64,000 nt of DNA, from positions 2,356,001 through 2,420,000 of the forward strand of contig JAKSGN010000005.1 of NCBI GenBank assembly GCA_024180945.1. Direction: 5' to 3'. Every line of letters begins with the position of its first letter. The stretch's first letter is position 1. Source of the DNA: Macrophomina tecta (taxonomy: Eukaryota; Ascomycota; Dothideomycetes; Botryosphaeriales; Botryosphaeriaceae). This document shows, one piece after another, positions 11,359-23,779 of the stretch. The translations under genes and the position numbers were made by a program. The notes under the pieces are model-generated. The model did no database searches. It had not been told where the DNA came from and saw nothing but the letters and a program-made list of their open reading frames with translations.

Positions 11359-12935
11359 ATGTCGATCGACACCAAACGTACCTATCTTCGACCAGCCGGT
11401 ACGCTGATCCCCATAGGCTATCGATTATGAAGATACTGATTTTTTTAGGCTCATTCGAGCGAAGATACATTTTGCGCAATGCGTTGGGATACTATCGTGC
11501 GCTCATCGTGTCAGCTCGTTACACTACGCCAGAAGGGCAAACACTCGAAAGTAGAGAGTCTTTCATACCAGCATTGAAGCACTGTGTCCTTGCGCATCCC
11601 ATGCTAAGCGCAGCAGTGGAAGATGAGCTCACCGAGGCGCCATCCCTTGTGAAGCCGGCAACGCTTGACTTGAATAACCACATCGAAGTCCTCCCAGCCG
11701 TAGCAAGAGATGGCCTCAGCAGCCGGGAAGAGCTGGAAACAATCCAGCCACATCTCTGCCACGCCCACGATCAACAATTCCAAAGATGCAACAACACACC
11801 ACCTTGGAAAGTCATCATCATCCCGCTTACCTCCACCTCCTCCACGCCAACAGCATTTTGGGTCTCATTCAGCTACTGCCACTCTCATGGCGACGGCACC
11901 TCAGGTGTCATATTCCACCGCATCTTCCTCTCCGCTCTCCGAGATCCCGCGCTCACCGCGGCCCACACCTCCGACCCAGTCTTCCAACCCTCTTCTCTCC
12001 TTCCCCTCCTCCCCGCCTTCGAAAGCCTCGCCCCATTCCCCCTCAAATGGACCTATCTCCTCGGCCCCGTCCTCGGCGCCCTCCTCCCGCGCTGGCTCGC
12101 CAACCTCCTGCGCGTCCGCAGCTCCATCTCACCCACCGGGCCCAATATGTGGACGGCAACCCGCATGTCCTACGATCCCTCCTACTTCCGCACCGGCCTC
12201 CAATTCGCCGTCGCCTCCGCCGCCACCGTCAGCGGCCTCCTCAAGCGCTGCCGGGAGCGTAAGCCCGGAGTCGTCAAGCTCACTGCCGTCCTGCACGAGC
12301 TCATCGTCCGCGCGCTCAGCGCGAGCCTGCCCGCGGCGCAGGCGGGCAGCTTCGTCGCGCAGACGCCACTGAACCTGCGAGGTGCGGTGTCCGCGATGGG
12401 GCGCGACGACTTTGGGCCATGCGTGAGCGTCGCGCACCACGTCTTTCCGCGGGCACTCGGGGAGGAGGACGGAGGAGAAGGCGACCTCGGAGAAGAGGCG
12501 TGGGCGCGGGCGGCCGAGACGACGGCCGTGTTGAAAGAGAGGAGCGCGTCGTTGGTCAATCAGCCGGTCGCGCTGCTGAAATATGTGACGAACTATAGGG
12601 GATATCTGCAGAAGAAAATCGGGGCGGTGAGGGATTGTTCGTATGGGATAAGCAATATCATGGCGTTTGATCCGGAGGAAGGTAGGAATGGAAAACGGGA
12701 AGGGCACGGGTGGACGGTGGACCAGATGGTATTTTCGCAGCCGGCGGACGCGATTGGGTGCCCCGTTTGGTTTAATGTGGCTTCCGTCAAAGGTGGGGAT
12801 ATGGTCGTGACTTTGACATGGCAGCGAAGCGCATTGGGTATAGAAGGAGGGGATGAGGATGCCTGGGCACGACATATCTGTTCAAGACTGGAAAGAGGCA
12901 TGAGATCTTTGGCTGGCATGTATCCTGTTTTGTGA
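11359..12935 (+). CDS. alcohol acetyltransferase-like HxxxD acyltransferase
   Basis: Two exons, 11359-11398 and 11449-12935; the 50-bp intron (GTACGC...TTTTTTAG) is phase 1 and joins TYLRPAG to SFERRYILRNALG, restoring the usual N-terminal motif (LRPxGxxER...LG) of the fungal AATase family. The product is 508 residues. The catalytic motif HSHGDG is near residue 160 (HxxxD, as in BAHD and condensation-type acyltransferases). Family members transfer acetyl or other acyl groups from CoA to alcohols or amines, and some sit in secondary-metabolite clusters. The middle part is C-rich at the DNA level and Leu/Pro-rich in protein. It shares strand with the methyltransferase 1.3 kb upstream; a joint pathway is only a guess. 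Confidence 0.8.
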
Positions 12936-15297
12936 TGGCTTAGAACAACGAGGTGTTTCGCGCGCCCACGTAATTACAACCCCCCTGCCCGCTTGTTCGC
13001 TTAATCAATACTATGTACCAATGCCATCCGAAATTTCGCAATGGGGAATACACTGCCAATTGGGTTGTTTTGTGATGTAGCGCTGGAATTCATTTTAATA
13101 CACAGTCCTCGGTCTTCAGTATTAACATCCCTACAGCTCCGTTCAGATATTGTACCACGGGTTGGAGTCGGCTATTTCAACTTTTAGTGAAGTTGAAATA
13201 CCTCAAAAAGAGACTTATCATTTAGCATTCCCCACAAATCTGAGAATCCCAGTAAATGAAAACCCTTCAAAATTCTTATGGGGATGAAAGAATCATCAAC
13301 TACGTTGACCAAACCTAGCATATGACCCGCATCATTAGCGCAGTATGCGTATCATCAGCCCCTAGGCTTGCTTATGTTTGAACTCCATGGATTATCGTTC
13401 AAAGGGCCTTTGAACTGTCTGCTGTTTAATAAGAGCGAGGAAGGTGCTAAGCTATATTTGGACTCTCTTGGTTGGGCTATCTGGTGCTATACGCTGTTTG
13501 CTTTCAGACAGCTTCTGATTATCACAGCTCGTGCCACCTCACAATCATCATCACGCAAACAAATGCTGCTTATGGTTATTTTCAAAGCATACAATAAAGA
13601 TGCGGCTAAACAGACACGATCCCTTTCGCGTACATTCCGAGCAACAGTCCACACAATATCCGACCGAACGTCGGCACAAGCCTGCACCGTGAATCTAAAT
13701 TACCGTCTCGACACACCCCAAACAAAACAATTATAAGCCACCAAAGGTTCCTACATCCCTGAAGAGCATGGCAAGAATGCTGTTGTCCAATCAAGTTGTG
13801 TAGTCACAATTCCGAGTTGCAAAATTTTCTTTCTTATTCTTTATTTTCTACGAAACTGTGTGAAAAAATACGTATCTTCTGCCAAACGCAGAAGTAAAAT
13901 CCTCCAAGAACGGAAAAACAACGTCACCATCATGCCAATCGGAGATGACCAGGAACCGCATTCTCGGAAGATGACGCCTCGTTTTTCTCAATCCATGCTA
14001 TTTTCTCCAGAGCTCGCCGCGAAGAACAAGGGAGCTGTCTGGCCCCGGAGAAGCGGCCCAGGAGAAGCGGCCCCAGAGAAGGACCTACATCATTAATCAC
14101 GCGGCTCTTTTCTACTGCTGATCTTATGTTTCACATCATTTTTAAGATGAGCAGATGAAGGCCACAACAGAGGAAGAGGTCGCAGCTGCAGTATTTGTGA
14201 CATCAGCAGCAGCGCGGCATCAATGGGACGCATCCAACCACATCACAAGGAAAGGTATTCACCAGCTCACACCACATAGCCACAGAAGTGAAACAATACT
14301 AGTCCTGTCTTGGATTCCATGTGCGAACCATCTTGTCTGCGGATCTGTCGATGTGCAATCTCAAGATGAAATCCCAGCCACACTACACCATTTGATTGTT
14401 AAACCACCCACAGACATTGCAAGCCTCCTGCCTGTCCATCCCACTAAAAATACGCATCATCCACCCATTCATTTCTCCTTCCGCTTCCTTGGGGGATGAG
14501 AATTGCCTGCTTGTATCATTTGCTTCAGAAGAAATAGCCTAACACCCCTGGCCCGGGCCTTTATCAAAACCACCTTCGCGCCAAACAATATATATTCCGC
14601 CCTGTCTTCAAACAAATTAACGCGCATAAAGTTGAAAAAAAAGGGAAGAAAGACAAGTGAGAAGTGAAGGATGAGAAAAGAAGAAAACGAGGATGCAAAG
14701 ATAGCAAACGGATAAATCAGCCGTACGATTGAAGCCGCCCAAAGGCTTAGTTTAAAGGCGGCAACCCAGGCACCGAGTAATAACAAAATGAAACCATCCA
14801 TTGCCAGTCTCAATGAAACTCCGCGTGAACGCGTATTCAGATGCATGGAAATTCAGTGGAATAGAAAGCCTTGATCGCAGATACCGGGACAGTTAATCAC
14901 ACAACGGATGATAGAAAAAAAAAAAAAAAAACCGTTGATCGGAAGAAACGAGTATTGAAAAGAAGGATTTTGAGGGAATAAACAAATGGGTTCTGATTCC
15001 ATCAAGCAAAGGAAGAAGACCCGGTGAAAAGAAGCTACTGTCCAAATTGACTACGGAGAAGAGGTATCGTGCAACATACGCTCTGCAATATGTTAAAAGC
15101 AAGGCAACAAAAAGAGTATGTTCAACCTAGGAACATCTCCCGAAGGAATAAGACGAAAACCGGTGAGCGGCCGTATGGTCATCAGTTCAACGGGCCCAGG
15201 AGGCCGTTTAAGGGGGAAATTGCAGAATACAGTTGAACAGACTGCAATCATCGACAAAGTGCTTGAGGCTCTTTTTTCTTTTTTTTTCTTTTTTTTT
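12936..15297. other. intergenic, 2.4 kb
   Basis: No supported gene. It contains short frames without domains (for example 13368-13736, plus), a 17-A tract at 14915-14931, and the 3' end of the large minus-strand gene. The 3' flank of that gene starts with a T-rich run on the plus strand. Confidence 0.5.
14915..14931 (+). repeat. poly(A) tract, 17 bases
   Basis: Uninterrupted run of A on the plus strand in intergenic DNA; no poly(A)-linked retroelement is recognisable beside it. Confidence 0.9.
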
Positions 15298-15299
15298 TT
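15271..15299 (+). repeat. T-rich tract abutting a stop codon
   Basis: A run of about 29 nearly pure T (with three C) lies immediately 3' of, and up to, the stop codon of the large minus-strand gene, so on that gene's strand the stop is followed directly by A-rich sequence. Confidence 0.85.
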
Positions 15300-18200
15300 A
15301 GAACATAGCCCCTTCACTTACAGGGGGTGGGGGAGGCCTCATCGCTGCCGGATCTTCATTCTCCTGGTTTGCAGCCCGGTACAATGCAGGGTTACTGCTC
15401 TTCCGTAATCTCGATCGGCTCTTTTTATTATCGCTGTCATCAGTGCTGGGCCTGCCGTCTGAGTTCGTTGTGCTGGATCCATGGGAATCAGAACGGCCGA
15501 AGCCAAAACGGCGACGCATCGGGTTGATCGGCGGAAGGGGTGGGGGGATTTCATCCATGCCGTTCCTGAGCGATGCGCCCGGAGGAAGCTCGATAGTGTC
15601 AACCACTGAAGTCGAAGAGAGGAACATAGGCTCGGAGATAATCGACTTGGCGATTGACTTTTTGCGTTCCGGAGGCACGCCTCCGGTGCGACGAGCTTGA
15701 GGCGGAGATGCGATTGCCGGAGAAGAGTGGTTAGGGTGAGCGGCAAAGGTAGCTGCTTTCATCGGCATAGGAGGTATACCGGGGCTGTGACCAGCAGACC
15801 TGGTACCAGGCGTGATAGGGGAACGGCCAGACGGGAATCCAGCGGATACATGAGGCGCAGCGCCGGCAGATGCAGGTGAGACGCGAGACATGCCATTGGG
15901 CACCCCAGTCTGAATTGGGTGCAAAGACTTCGCATCAAAGTAGCCAGGTCTGCTGCCACTCCTCATGCGTGGAGCCGGAGGGTTCGGCGGCGGTTCGACG
16001 ATGGGAGATTCGGGTGTTGGCAATCCTGACCTTGGGATCTGAGACGGAAGAGGAGGAGGCATTTGCTCCTCAGACTCACGAGGACCATTGCGACTTCTGG
16101 AGCGAGCGGATACACCGGAGACGTTCGAGTTGGACCTACTACGCCCTGTTCCCTGAGCGGATGGCGAACGGCTCTTGGTCGCCTGGGCGTCGCCGCTCGC
16201 GCCACGGGTAAGGCGGTCTTCAAAGTCCCGACGATAATCGGCCTCTTCAGTAGTCACGGGAATCTTGGTGATTTTCTCCTTTGGCCGTCGCAATTGCTCT
16301 TCACTACCCCGCGCAAGTGAAACGTTGCTCGAGTTTCCGCTCACTCCGAGCATGTTCATTGCTTTAGAGTTTCCGCCCGGCCGAGAGGCGAGGGTATCTT
16401 TGCTCGATTTGGCGCGGAGCATTCCGAACGCCTTGAATGCGCCACCCATACCAGGAGTCGGGCTGCTGGAGCGGCTCTCAGTATCCACCTTGCTCTTCAG
16501 TGCCTCTTGAATAGCCTTCTGTCTCTCCTCCAAATCCTTCTGGAACGCCTCTCTTTCCGCCAGAGTGGACTGGCTAAGGTTCCTGGTGTGCTTGGATTTC
16601 ATCTCCTGCTCCCAGTGTGTAACTTCCTCCCGTTCCTGTTGCTGACTCTTCGCTGGCTCAGAACGGAAGGGCTCCATATTGGTACTAGGTCGAGGAAAGG
16701 GTTGGGCTTTTGATCTTGAAGTATCAACAGGGCTGACGGAGCTCAAACTATCTGCTTCCCCGTAGTAACCACCATCCAAGTCTTCCAGGTCCCAAGGGTT
16801 TGAATGGCTATAACTGGAATGTGCGGGGGTCTCGGAGACCATCGACATTGCGCTAGGTTGACTGGTGTGGTTGTGGCTTTGGTCCTCGTCAAAGCCTTCA
16901 CGCTCATTGTCGTAGACAGACGAGACGCCGCTCTGTTGACTCTGGTTACGGAGATGCTGCCTGATCATGCCGTTAAGACCGCCATTATCGGGACCAAGCG
17001 TAGGGGAATCAAGATCGGTGGCATCGGATTTGACCAGGGTGGAGACAGAGGATTTGCGCTCAGACTCATTGGGCGAGTTTAGTGCCTGAAGCATACTCTC
17101 TGAGGCCCGTGAGACTGGGGATATTGGCCCTTGGGGGCGTAATGCAGGATGTTCATGCACTGGTGGAGGGGACCGCAGCGCTGGTGAAGAACCCACGGAA
17201 ATTGGGTTGCTCCGAGTCGCCACAGGGCTTTGCTGCTTGCTCGCAGGCGAAGGGCCTCTTCTGCTGACTGGTGATCGCAGAGGTTCTGGGACAGGAGCAT
17301 CGTCTTCGTCGTCACTTGATCCAGGAGAAGCGAAAAAGGTCCCTTGTTCCTTCTCGGGGCTATCTTGGGGCGAGTCTACAGCACCTGATGCCTGCATTTG
17401 TTGTTTAGCGCGCTGGAAGACGGAGAAGGCTGATGGCTTCTCAGACTTTTCAGCTGGTGCTGGCTTGGCACCAGCACCCTCACGAGGTGAGAGAGGAGCG
17501 GGAACAGGGGTTTCCGGTGCCGGTGATACGGGGTTCGCAGTAGGCGCATCGCTCGGCGGGGATACCGGCTTTGGAGGCAGCGGTTGTGTCGGGGGCGACA
17601 CTGGCTTTGGTAAAGTAATCGGCTTTGGGGGGGAAGCAGGGATCTTGGGCACCGGCGGTGCGGTGGTACTCGAATTCGTCCTTGTCCGAGGGCGAGCGGG
17701 CCGTTCCTCAGCTTTCCTCTCAGGTTCATCCTCGGAGTCAGAAGACGGTCTGAGATCATCAAGGTCAGCCGCAATCTCACTTCGAAGGGCATCAAGTCGT
17801 TTTCGAGCATCTGAAACAGTCTTGGACGGAGGCGGCTGCTTGAACTTGGCGTCAGATTCCCTGCGCTTCATCTCAAACTTGTCCAATTTCTCTTGAACGG
17901 CTCGTGAAGGGGAGCGCGACGGTTTATTGAGCGGTGGAGTGTCCCGGCCTTGCATCATCTGTTTTTGCCGTTGCAAATATTGATTTTCGTCAAATTGACT
18001 CGCCGGCTTATTGAAAGCTCCCATGGCGGTTGCCTTGCCCCGATCTCCGGGCTGAATGTGCGAATTCAGCGGGTTATTCTCATCCAGGGGGCTGATGGGC
18101 GGAAACGGACTAGTCGGCGAAGAGGTTCCCAGGGCGGGGCTCGACTGTTGCGAATCTACCTCCTTCGTAGCCATAAAATTCGACATGTTCGCCAGGGGAG

Positions 18201-19371
18201 CCGAAGGCGGCGGACTCGCTGCGCGGTATTGGCCCGTTCGGTTATAACGGTCGCTAAGGTTGGTAGCACTCCTTGTCTGGGTCAGGGGAGGAGTCGCACG
18301 ACCACCGATCGCAGTCCGTTGCTTCTGAAGCGAGTTGAGTCTGTTAATAGCAGTGTTTCCCTCCTGGATGTTCCTATCGAGACCCTGTTCATAAAGCCTT
18401 CGACCCTTCGTACCGGTGCGCTCCAGGACATGCCCTGCTGTCGAAGAAGCTGATGGCGGAGGAATAGAATTCGCACCCTGTGATGCAATCGAGGTTGCCG
18501 CTGTCGACGCGCGGGCACCGACTCCAGAAGTTGTCGAGGACGCAGTCTCGCGGCGTCGGAGAGATCCTGAAAAGGAGGAGGAGTGCTTGAGTTCGCGTGC
18601 TGGGCTTTCCGGTTCTTCTTCTTCGTGCCCGTCGTAGCGTCCTGCTGCTGTATCTTCCTCCATCTTTTTCCGGCGTTCCTCAGCACGTATCCGCTGATAC
18701 GCAGACATACCGACGTCATCATCGTAAAGGGCTCGGTTACCAAGGTAGACCTTCTGGCGGCCGCCGAAAAGAACGTTGCCTTCGCCGGGGCGGGATCTGC
18801 TCATGACGCTACCGCTGTGGATGGAATCGCCGTCGTCGGTGGCATAACCGCCGTCAATGGAGCCTGACCTTTCGGACAGGAAAGGGGGTCGAATGGAGCC
18901 GTTGATGGAGGATACTTCTGCAATGTCCGTCAAGCCTGCTGGATTGAAACCAAAGTCCGTTAGCCTTGACTGGCGCTTGGGATGGAGGACGCTATCGTCG
19001 CTTGCTTTACCCAATTTCGACTCTGGATCATCTTGCTCACGGAGCATGCTGAATCGCGCCGAAAGGTTGGGCATGAGCAGACTGGTCCGGAAGTTGTCCG
19101 ACGAGGGAAGGGCCTGGGAAAGGTCCAGCTCGGGCTTGGGCTCCTCCTTGTTCTTCTTGCCCTTCTTGCTCTTCTTGGTTGACGGCAGCGGGGCTTCGGC
19201 GCCCTCGAGGGCCGCCTCAGTCTTTTTGCGTGTGAGGAAACGATTCATGGTCGCCTTGTACAGGTTAGTCACGCGTAAGCTGGTAAGAGATACTTTGCTG
19301 CGCGTCGAGCTGGTGGAGCTCGTGGAGGTGGCAGTCGACAGCGACGACGGCGCTCGTGGCGGAAAATTCAT
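15298..19371 (-). CDS. large disordered conserved fungal protein
   Basis: One uninterrupted frame. The first in-frame ATG is at 19371 (1357 residues); a second at 19248 begins MNRFLTRKKTE, which may be the true start. There is no enzymatic domain. The protein is rich in Ser, Pro, Arg and Lys, with a KKSKKGKKNKEEPKPE stretch, a more conserved-looking segment (SSDNFRTSLLMPNLSARFSMLREQDDPESK..., about residues 90-120), a short predicted coiled coil (YQRIRAEERRKKMEED), many SPxx/PP motifs, and a proline-rich end (PPPPPVSEGAMF). From memory similar MNRFLTR proteins occur widely in Pezizomycotina without known function. Disorder and charge suggest a scaffold or cytoskeletal/septal role, but that is only inference. 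Its upstream region is unusually long and gene-free. Confidence 0.75.
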   Translation of the reverse strand: MNFPPRAPSSLSTATSTSSTSSTRSKVSLTSLRVTNLYKATMNRFLTRKKTEAALEGAEAPLPSTKKSKKGKKNKEEPKPELDLSQALPSSDNFRTSLLMPNLSARFSMLREQDDPESKLGKASDDSVLHPKRQSRLTDFGFNPAGLTDIAEVSSINGSIRPPFLSERSGSIDGGYATDDGDSIHSGSVMSRSRPGEGNVLFGGRQKVYLGNRALYDDDVGMSAYQRIRAEERRKKMEEDTAAGRYDGHEEEEPESPARELKHSSSFSGSLRRRETASSTTSGVGARASTAATSIASQGANSIPPPSASSTAGHVLERTGTKGRRLYEQGLDRNIQEGNTAINRLNSLQKQRTAIGGRATPPLTQTRSATNLSDRYNRTGQYRAASPPPSAPLANMSNFMATKEVDSQQSSPALGTSSPTSPFPPISPLDENNPLNSHIQPGDRGKATAMGAFNKPASQFDENQYLQRQKQMMQGRDTPPLNKPSRSPSRAVQEKLDKFEMKRRESDAKFKQPPPSKTVSDARKRLDALRSEIAADLDDLRPSSDSEDEPERKAEERPARPRTRTNSSTTAPPVPKIPASPPKPITLPKPVSPPTQPLPPKPVSPPSDAPTANPVSPAPETPVPAPLSPREGAGAKPAPAEKSEKPSAFSVFQRAKQQMQASGAVDSPQDSPEKEQGTFFASPGSSDDEDDAPVPEPLRSPVSRRGPSPASKQQSPVATRSNPISVGSSPALRSPPPVHEHPALRPQGPISPVSRASESMLQALNSPNESERKSSVSTLVKSDATDLDSPTLGPDNGGLNGMIRQHLRNQSQQSGVSSVYDNEREGFDEDQSHNHTSQPSAMSMVSETPAHSSYSHSNPWDLEDLDGGYYGEADSLSSVSPVDTSRSKAQPFPRPSTNMEPFRSEPAKSQQQEREEVTHWEQEMKSKHTRNLSQSTLAEREAFQKDLEERQKAIQEALKSKVDTESRSSSPTPGMGGAFKAFGMLRAKSSKDTLASRPGGNSKAMNMLGVSGNSSNVSLARGSEEQLRRPKEKITKIPVTTEEADYRRDFEDRLTRGASGDAQATKSRSPSAQGTGRSRSNSNVSGVSARSRSRNGPRESEEQMPPPLPSQIPRSGLPTPESPIVEPPPNPPAPRMRSGSRPGYFDAKSLHPIQTGVPNGMSRVSPASAGAAPHVSAGFPSGRSPITPGTRSAGHSPGIPPMPMKAATFAAHPNHSSPAIASPPQARRTGGVPPERKKSIAKSIISEPMFLSSTSVVDTIELPPGASLRNGMDEIPPPLPPINPMRRRFGFGRSDSHGSSTTNSDGRPSTDDSDNKKSRSRLRKSSNPALYRAANQENEDPAAMRPPPPPVSEGAMF

Positions 19372-20085
19372 GGCGGAGCGGCTTAGAGTGTGTACATACA
19401 ACTGAGGCGTTTCAATGGATGCCGGAAGGTTAGCTGTAGGACGGCGCAGCGCAGCGCGCAAGCTGAAGGAGCTGTCAGCAATGTCAAGCAGGTGGCGGCG
19501 GTGCAGGCGGCTCTCGGGCGAGACCCTGGCAGAGGAGGGATTTGGGGGCGCGGCGCGGGCGGTGGACGTACTTGCAAGGTGCGTCCTTCCTCGGAGAGGT
19601 GTTTACTTGTGGAGGGCGTGACGTTGCACTGCAGCGGCCATGCAGAATAATGCGAACTGAGACTCGCGCAGGACGGGCGCTTCGTGGTGGGCAGGTAGGA
19701 CGAGGCGATGATGGAAGACAGGATCGGGGCTGAACGAGCGGACGCTGTGCGGGAGCAGCAAGCAGAGTGAGCGGTGGTGGTGCGGTGTGGTGGGAAGGTG
19801 AGGTGGATCAGAAGCGCACGCGGCGGCGGCAGGGCTGTGGATATGGCCTGGCGTGGTGTTCGGCTGTGGCGCAATCAAATAATCGGGGATTGACCGCTGG
19901 GCAAGGCCGCCGGAATGCACGAAATGAATGGATGTGCGCTGGGAGGAGTGCTGGCTCCTGATCTCTCTCTCGAATCGGCGCCGGGCAGCGGCGGCGCACT
20001 GGAGTTGGAGGAGCGTCCGAAGCGAAGGCGCGGGGACCTCTGGCCGCACAGCGCAGGACAACCAAAAAAGAAGTACTGTTGGGAG

Positions 20086-20115
20086 GCAGCAGCAGCAGCA
20101 GCAACAACAACAGCT
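20086..20115 (+). repeat. CAG/CAA trinucleotide repeat
   Basis: Tandem CAG units followed by CAA units in non-coding DNA. Confidence 0.85.
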
Positions 20116-22423
20116 TGCGGGCAGAAAACGGGGCCTGCGGCGGGCGGGCGGGCGCGCAGGGTGGGCAATTTGAGCACGGCCCTGCAAGGGGGGTTGCTGG
20201 CAGAGACAATGTCACAATTTCCACATCAATCAGCATACCACGCTAGCTGGCACGCGGCCGATCGGGCTGCTAACGAAGCCACCCAGCGCGGGGCGAAGCT
20301 TGAGCCCCGTGTGCGCGCTGTGTTTTCTGTGACCGTTGACTCGCCCGAAGCGGAATGCCGCGCAGGCCCCCAGGGTCCTTCACTTCACGAGCTGCGCGCA
20401 GCTTGTCGCTGGCACGCGGCGCCCGTGTCACCACCACGGGCGAGGCGGCTGCGATGGATGGCTTGGGAGACGAGCGAGTCGAGCATGGTCTCAGATCGCC
20501 AGCTAGAAGGACAGGCTACAGGAGATCCGTCGGCCGCCCGGGGCCCCCTACAACGCTACACGCGAGGCAGGCCTTGGCAGGCGGCGGAAGCAGCTGTCCA
20601 CTCCCGCGGCCGCACCCCCCAGCAGCCCGCAGGGGGCTCGCGTCGCCATCACACCTCGTGGCACGCAACGGAGCCGCCAGAGCCAGCGGCGCCCTCCTGC
20701 TGCATCGCTCCGAGAAGCTGCACGGTGCGCTGGCCGAGTGCGGAGCGCAGGCGAATCGAGTCGGACAGCCAGCTGGGCGCCTATCCCTATCTCATGTTGG
20801 TGGAAGCGGCTCCAAAAGAGGCTACGGCCAGGAACCGCCAGGAACGGCCCAGGTGCGGCGGCTGCGGGCGAGCTGTGTGCCGGCGGGCTGCAGCGCACCT
20901 GCGTCGTCGGCCACCCCAAAAAAAAAAATATTAAAAAAGAAAAAAGTACCCACCGCTGGCCAGCGGCTCCTTGGATCAACGGCGCACGAACGACGTCGTC
21001 CACACAGAGAGCTGCAGGGCGCGCGGCGGCCCCACGGCAACGCTAATCGCTCCTCGCACCCGGCAATCCTGGCCCAGCTTCCGCTGCGGCGGACTCCTGT
21101 CTGAAACTGCGATCGAGGCTTGGTCTGGGCGGCATTGGTTGATTAAGGCCAACGTCTGACACGCGGAGCTGATCCCCGCCAGCCATGGAGCGGGCTGGCT
21201 GGACAGCTGGCAACGCTCACCCACCGCCGAGCGTAGTCCGCCCGCGCGGCGTCGGCGGCGCTGGGCTGGCTCGCCGTGCTGCCGCGCGATTCGCCCGGTG
21301 CCTGTTTCAAGTGTCGAGGCTGGCTTCAATGTCCGGCGCGCAGCCGGCATGGGGGCCCCCGGCCGCGCTGCAGAGGCTGCTGGTGGATCTCCCGCGCGCA
21401 GTCAAGACAACACCAGTCAGCGTGTCTAGACCGCGCCTTAATCACGCTGCAACGTCATTCATATATATTGACCTTGTCCCGCCGGCGCTGATCTCCGAGC
21501 CCTACCGGCCCTGCCGTTGGATTCTTCACCTTCGTATTACCCTATTGTGTTTGATGCGGCCTGTCCTTGTCATCAAAATCCTGCTGCAGCAATTTTCTGG
21601 TTGACGGGCCCGCCTGAGGATCCCGCCGAGGGTCCAGCGGCAAGGTACGTTAGCCTGTTGGGCATCGCCGTCGCTGCAGCCCTGAACTCTGCTATCTGGA
21701 TGCCGCTCCACCCATGCTCATAGCAACGCTGAGTATGCGGAGTAGCGCAACAGCGGAAGAGCTATTGGCGACTCTGTGGTCGGACTCCGCGGGCGGCCAA
21801 ATTACCTTGATTGGCACGCTCGCTCGCCTATTCTTAACCCATTCAGGCAACTGTACCAAGTCCCTTTGCGCCCACCTCATCTATCATCCCGCTGCCATCC
21901 CCCTTTCTCTACAGCGCTCCCTCTCCGGGTTCGGCATGCGGAAGAAACCGGTCTCGGCAATTTAAGAACGGCGATCATCCATATTGCTTTTGTCTATATA
22001 GCTGCCCGCGGCACCTATAGCATACACGGCGGTCTGAAATGCCGAAGTCGTCGTCAAATTCCCAATTGCACGTTCAGACGCCTGCTGTCAAGACTAGCCG
22101 AGTTCAAGACAGGAAAAAAGAGGCAGTGGCCGGTGCGGTGGCCCGTCGGGCCCAGCCCTGTTAAGATTCCTCCCTGTAGCATCGTGAGACAGGACCGCGG
22201 GGTTTGCAACAGCCATTATCCCAGAGGAAACGCTGCCCACGGCTTGCGCCTCAGTCATAATCGTGGCGTCTTCTGCCGCCTGTCACGCCTCGCGCCTCAT
22301 CTCCACACGTGCATAAACGCCTGTGAGGCGCACGCAACGGCACCAGAAGCAGGCCGTTGATGCGTCTGCCTTGGCCAGTTGGGTCGGTCCTTGCGGAGGA
22401 TGCACCTGAATGCTGGGTTGCCC

Positions 22424-22451
22424 AAAAAAAAAAAAAAAAAAAAAAAAAAAA
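22424..22451 (+). repeat. poly(A) tract, 28 bases
   Basis: The longest homopolymer in the window. No coding frame that looks like a reverse transcriptase or other LINE protein is found upstream of it. Confidence 0.9.
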
Positions 22452-23397
22452 CATAGATTACACAGGTACCACGGAGAGGTGCTGCAGCCTTTGATTAGCG
22501 CCTTGCAGCCTGGGAAGACGGACAATAAGCAGCGCAGCTAGCCGCCTAGCTGCTTCAGAATCTTAGAGTGTTGACTCGTGCTCACCTTTGTCGCCGCTGC
22601 CCAGTGCCCCTAGTGTCCGTACGGAAAAGCCAAAGACGACGACTGCGGCCGCCCCATTTTTACGCCAAGGCCAACGGTTTGACGTAGATGCTGGCTGTGG
22701 AAGCGCGGGTACCTGGCATACCTGGCCGGAGGCAAAAAAGAACCTGCACGCTTTGTTGGGAGGCCTAACCACTATGCCAACTTCGCATCCCATGATCATG
22801 AATGAACTTCTCATCAATCTATCCACGGCCTCAACTCGGAGCTACTGCTGCACCCACTTCACGGTCAAACATATGCAAGATATCCGCACATGTTTCTCGT
22901 TCTATTTTCGTCGTCCCGTAGACCAACTGTTTCATCATTATACACTCCCATATAAAACGTGCAGATTCCAGAAGCCGTCGATCTCCCAATAGATTAACCT
23001 GTCAACCTGCCGTTTATGTGCTCCTCCCGGGTTTGCTCACACCCACTTTCCCTTCGATCAAATATAAACAGATATACCCAACACGAACAAGATGCACCAG
23101 TGACCGCCGGCGCGGCCTTGGCCCCGAGAACATGACGCAAAGCTACCTATCCGGCAATTTGCGTGACCTGCATGCTCCCTCCATCACGGGTCCCTGCGGC
23201 AAACCTTCTAGCCGACAGCAAGATTCGCAACGCAAAGCAATTTAGATTGGGCCGCCAGGAATATCCCCCACAAGCCAAGACCCACCGCAACATCCCATCT
23301 CATCATCCGGGTGGCGACGGTAAGCAAGAACAAGATCATGAACAGAACACTATGGTCACGATCGCCGCTGTCAAGCCCGCAAGTTTCTTTTCTTAGC

Positions 23398-23416
23398 AAA
23401 AAAAAAAAAAAAAAAT
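23398..23416 (+). repeat. poly(A) tract, 19 bases
   Basis: Uninterrupted A run in the same gene-free region. Confidence 0.9.
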
Positions 23417-23760
23417 GTCGCCCAACGAACTGGTCTTGATCCTCATGATCCCCGGGCCTACCAAACGAAGATCAAACCGAAATACAATCACTCCGACCAG
23501 CGGCTCTCTTTTCCAAAAGCCCTGCTAATAATCATCCCATGCCTTTCAAGAGGCCCGAAAAAGAAACCAAAACCCACGCTCGTTTGACTCCACAGTACCA
23601 GCGAAGAGAAACCAACCGTTACTCTGAACGTCGAAATAAGTTACTCACAATCCCTGGCTAGTGCCTGCTGTAGCGGAGGTTTGAGTGGGTCGCAGCAGTT
23701 CGCCGCAGGGCGGACGCTGGCGCACACGCTACAGCGACGCTACAGCGGCACCATCAAGGG

Positions 23761-23779
23761 AAAAAAAAAAAAAAAAAAA
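23761..23779 (+). repeat. poly(A) tract, 19 bases
   Basis: Uninterrupted A run in the same gene-free region. Confidence 0.9.

Noticed and set aside
19915..20934. 339-codon plus-strand frame
   Set aside because: Lies in GC-rich DNA with long overlapping frames in most phases; no domain, odd Arg/Ala/Pro composition, reads through a CAG repeat.
22424..22451. Poly(A) tract as the tail of a LINE or SINE
   Set aside because: No reverse transcriptase, pol III boxes or target-site duplication recognised nearby; similar tracts occur throughout the window.
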